40,070 nucleotides of DNA from Oscillospiraceae bacterium (GTDB lineage: Bacteria; Bacillota; Clostridia; Oscillospirales; Oscillospiraceae). Each line of letters opens with the position of its first letter. Within the stretch, counting starts at the first letter, position 1. This document shows, one piece after another, positions 39,917 to 40,070 of this stretch. The notes below the pieces were generated by a model. It made no database searches. It was not told the DNA's origin and worked only from the letters and a program-made list of their open reading frames with translations. Where the stretch lies: contig CADBKO010000040.1 of assembly GCA_902795345.1 (NCBI GenBank), positions 1 to 40,070 on the forward strand, written 5' to 3'. The position numbers were made by a program, and so were the translations under genes.

Positions 39917-39920
39917 TCAT
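39797..39920 (-). pseudogene. Relic of a RepA-type replication initiator start fused to the integrase frame
   Basis: The ATG at 39920 has a perfect AGGAGG seven bases ahead and overlaps the upstream stop as ATGA, yet it reads only ATG-AGT-GCT-TGA. Removing one T would give M-S-A-D-Y-I-H-S-A-E-T-E-Q-F-S-F, matching the N-terminus of RepA proteins in Tn1549-type elements (compare ADYFYG.EAEQFSFYRIPK from memory). The likeness continues through RVPKILLQ and ISAEAKLLY and then stops where integrase sequence begins. So the first 40 codons of the integrase frame appear to be a truncated, frameshifted repA start. Confidence 0.55.
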
Positions 39921-40070
39921 ATCACCACCTCCTGAATGGAAAACCTGTCTTTGGAAAGGGGCTTGCGTCGGAAGATGTCCTTATCCTGCTTGCCATAGGG
40001 GCAGGTTGAAAACAGGCATTTCCTGTATTTGAAGTCCGGGTGATAGTAGCAGCACTGCCTGCATTTCGGA
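39917..40070 (-). CDS. Cysteine-rich protein, C-terminal part only (continues past window end)
   Basis: An open frame enters from the right edge (first full codon at 40069) and ends with TGA at 39917. It reads KCRQCCYYHPDFKYRKC, then a CPYGK motif, then a basic tail ending SIQEVVI. Five to six Cys residues in CxxCC and CxxxxxC spacing suggest metal binding. Short Cys-rich proteins of this type occur beside repA in Tn1549-like elements (from memory). It carries the ribosome site for the next start and overlaps it as ATGA. Confidence 0.65.
   Translation of the reverse strand, partial: PKCRQCCYYHPDFKYRKCLFSTCPYGKQDKDIFRRKPLSKDRFSIQEVVI

Overview
The window looks like part of the chromosome of a high-GC, strictly anaerobic member of the Clostridia (Firmicutes), probably a gut Oscillospirales- or Christensenellales-type bacterium. 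This is inferred from strong AGGAGG ribosome sites, sigma-A-type promoters in the short AT-rich intergenic gaps, the miaB-mutS gene order, many 4Fe-4S and flavin redox proteins, intracellular glycosidases, and a Tn1549-like integrase/RepA/Cys-rich gene neighbourhood at the right end. No rRNA, tRNA or CRISPR array was seen.

Layout. 1-6.2 kb: an AAA/DUF4143 ATPase, a ferredoxin-type aldo/keto reductase and a MacB-like fused ABC transporter, all on the minus strand, with repeats between them. 6.3-7.6 kb: a divergent pair, a zinc-ribbon membrane protein and a J-domain protein. 7.6-12.9 kb: a tightly packed miaB-mutS-acyltransferase operon. 13.4-19.8 kb: a four-gene operon (YyaL-like protein, GH43, divergent GH95-like fucosidase, small membrane protein); no signal peptides are visible, so it probably handles imported oligosaccharides in the cytoplasm. 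20-31 kb: a redox-rich island with a DUF169 protein, a carboxylesterase, two different FAD oxidoreductases, a bicupin, and an operon of three paralogous 4Fe-4S proteins of the QueG/reductive-dehalogenase superfamily that encloses a small protein of unknown function. 31-33.7 kb: a membrane diguanylate cyclase, an SRAP (YedK/HMCES) protein and a small membrane-anchored protein. 33.8-38.4 kb: two regulator-led operons on the minus strand, SdpR-SdpI-hydrolase and TetR-flavoprotein-flavodoxin/TM protein-CPBP protease, each with clear operators. 38.43-40.07 kb: the end of an integrated mobile element.

The most interesting observations are not ordinary genes. (1) A family of about 195-bp multi-hairpin cassettes occurs three times. 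The two complete copies lie between convergent genes, and each is bracketed on both sides by the same terminator-like hairpin, which differs from locus to locus. (2) A 161-bp element occurs twice with perfect 18-bp terminal inverted repeats. The copies differ at 7 positions, 4 of which form two compensatory base pairs, so pairing of the ends appears to be maintained. (3) The last 15 codons of rpsI (ribosomal protein S9) and a terminator stand alone next to a tyrosine integrase, marking the attachment site of an element that continues beyond the right edge. (4) The integrase frame carries a decayed RepA-like start at its N-terminus. (5) The three-paralogue 4Fe-4S operon with its small partner looks like an undescribed reductase system.
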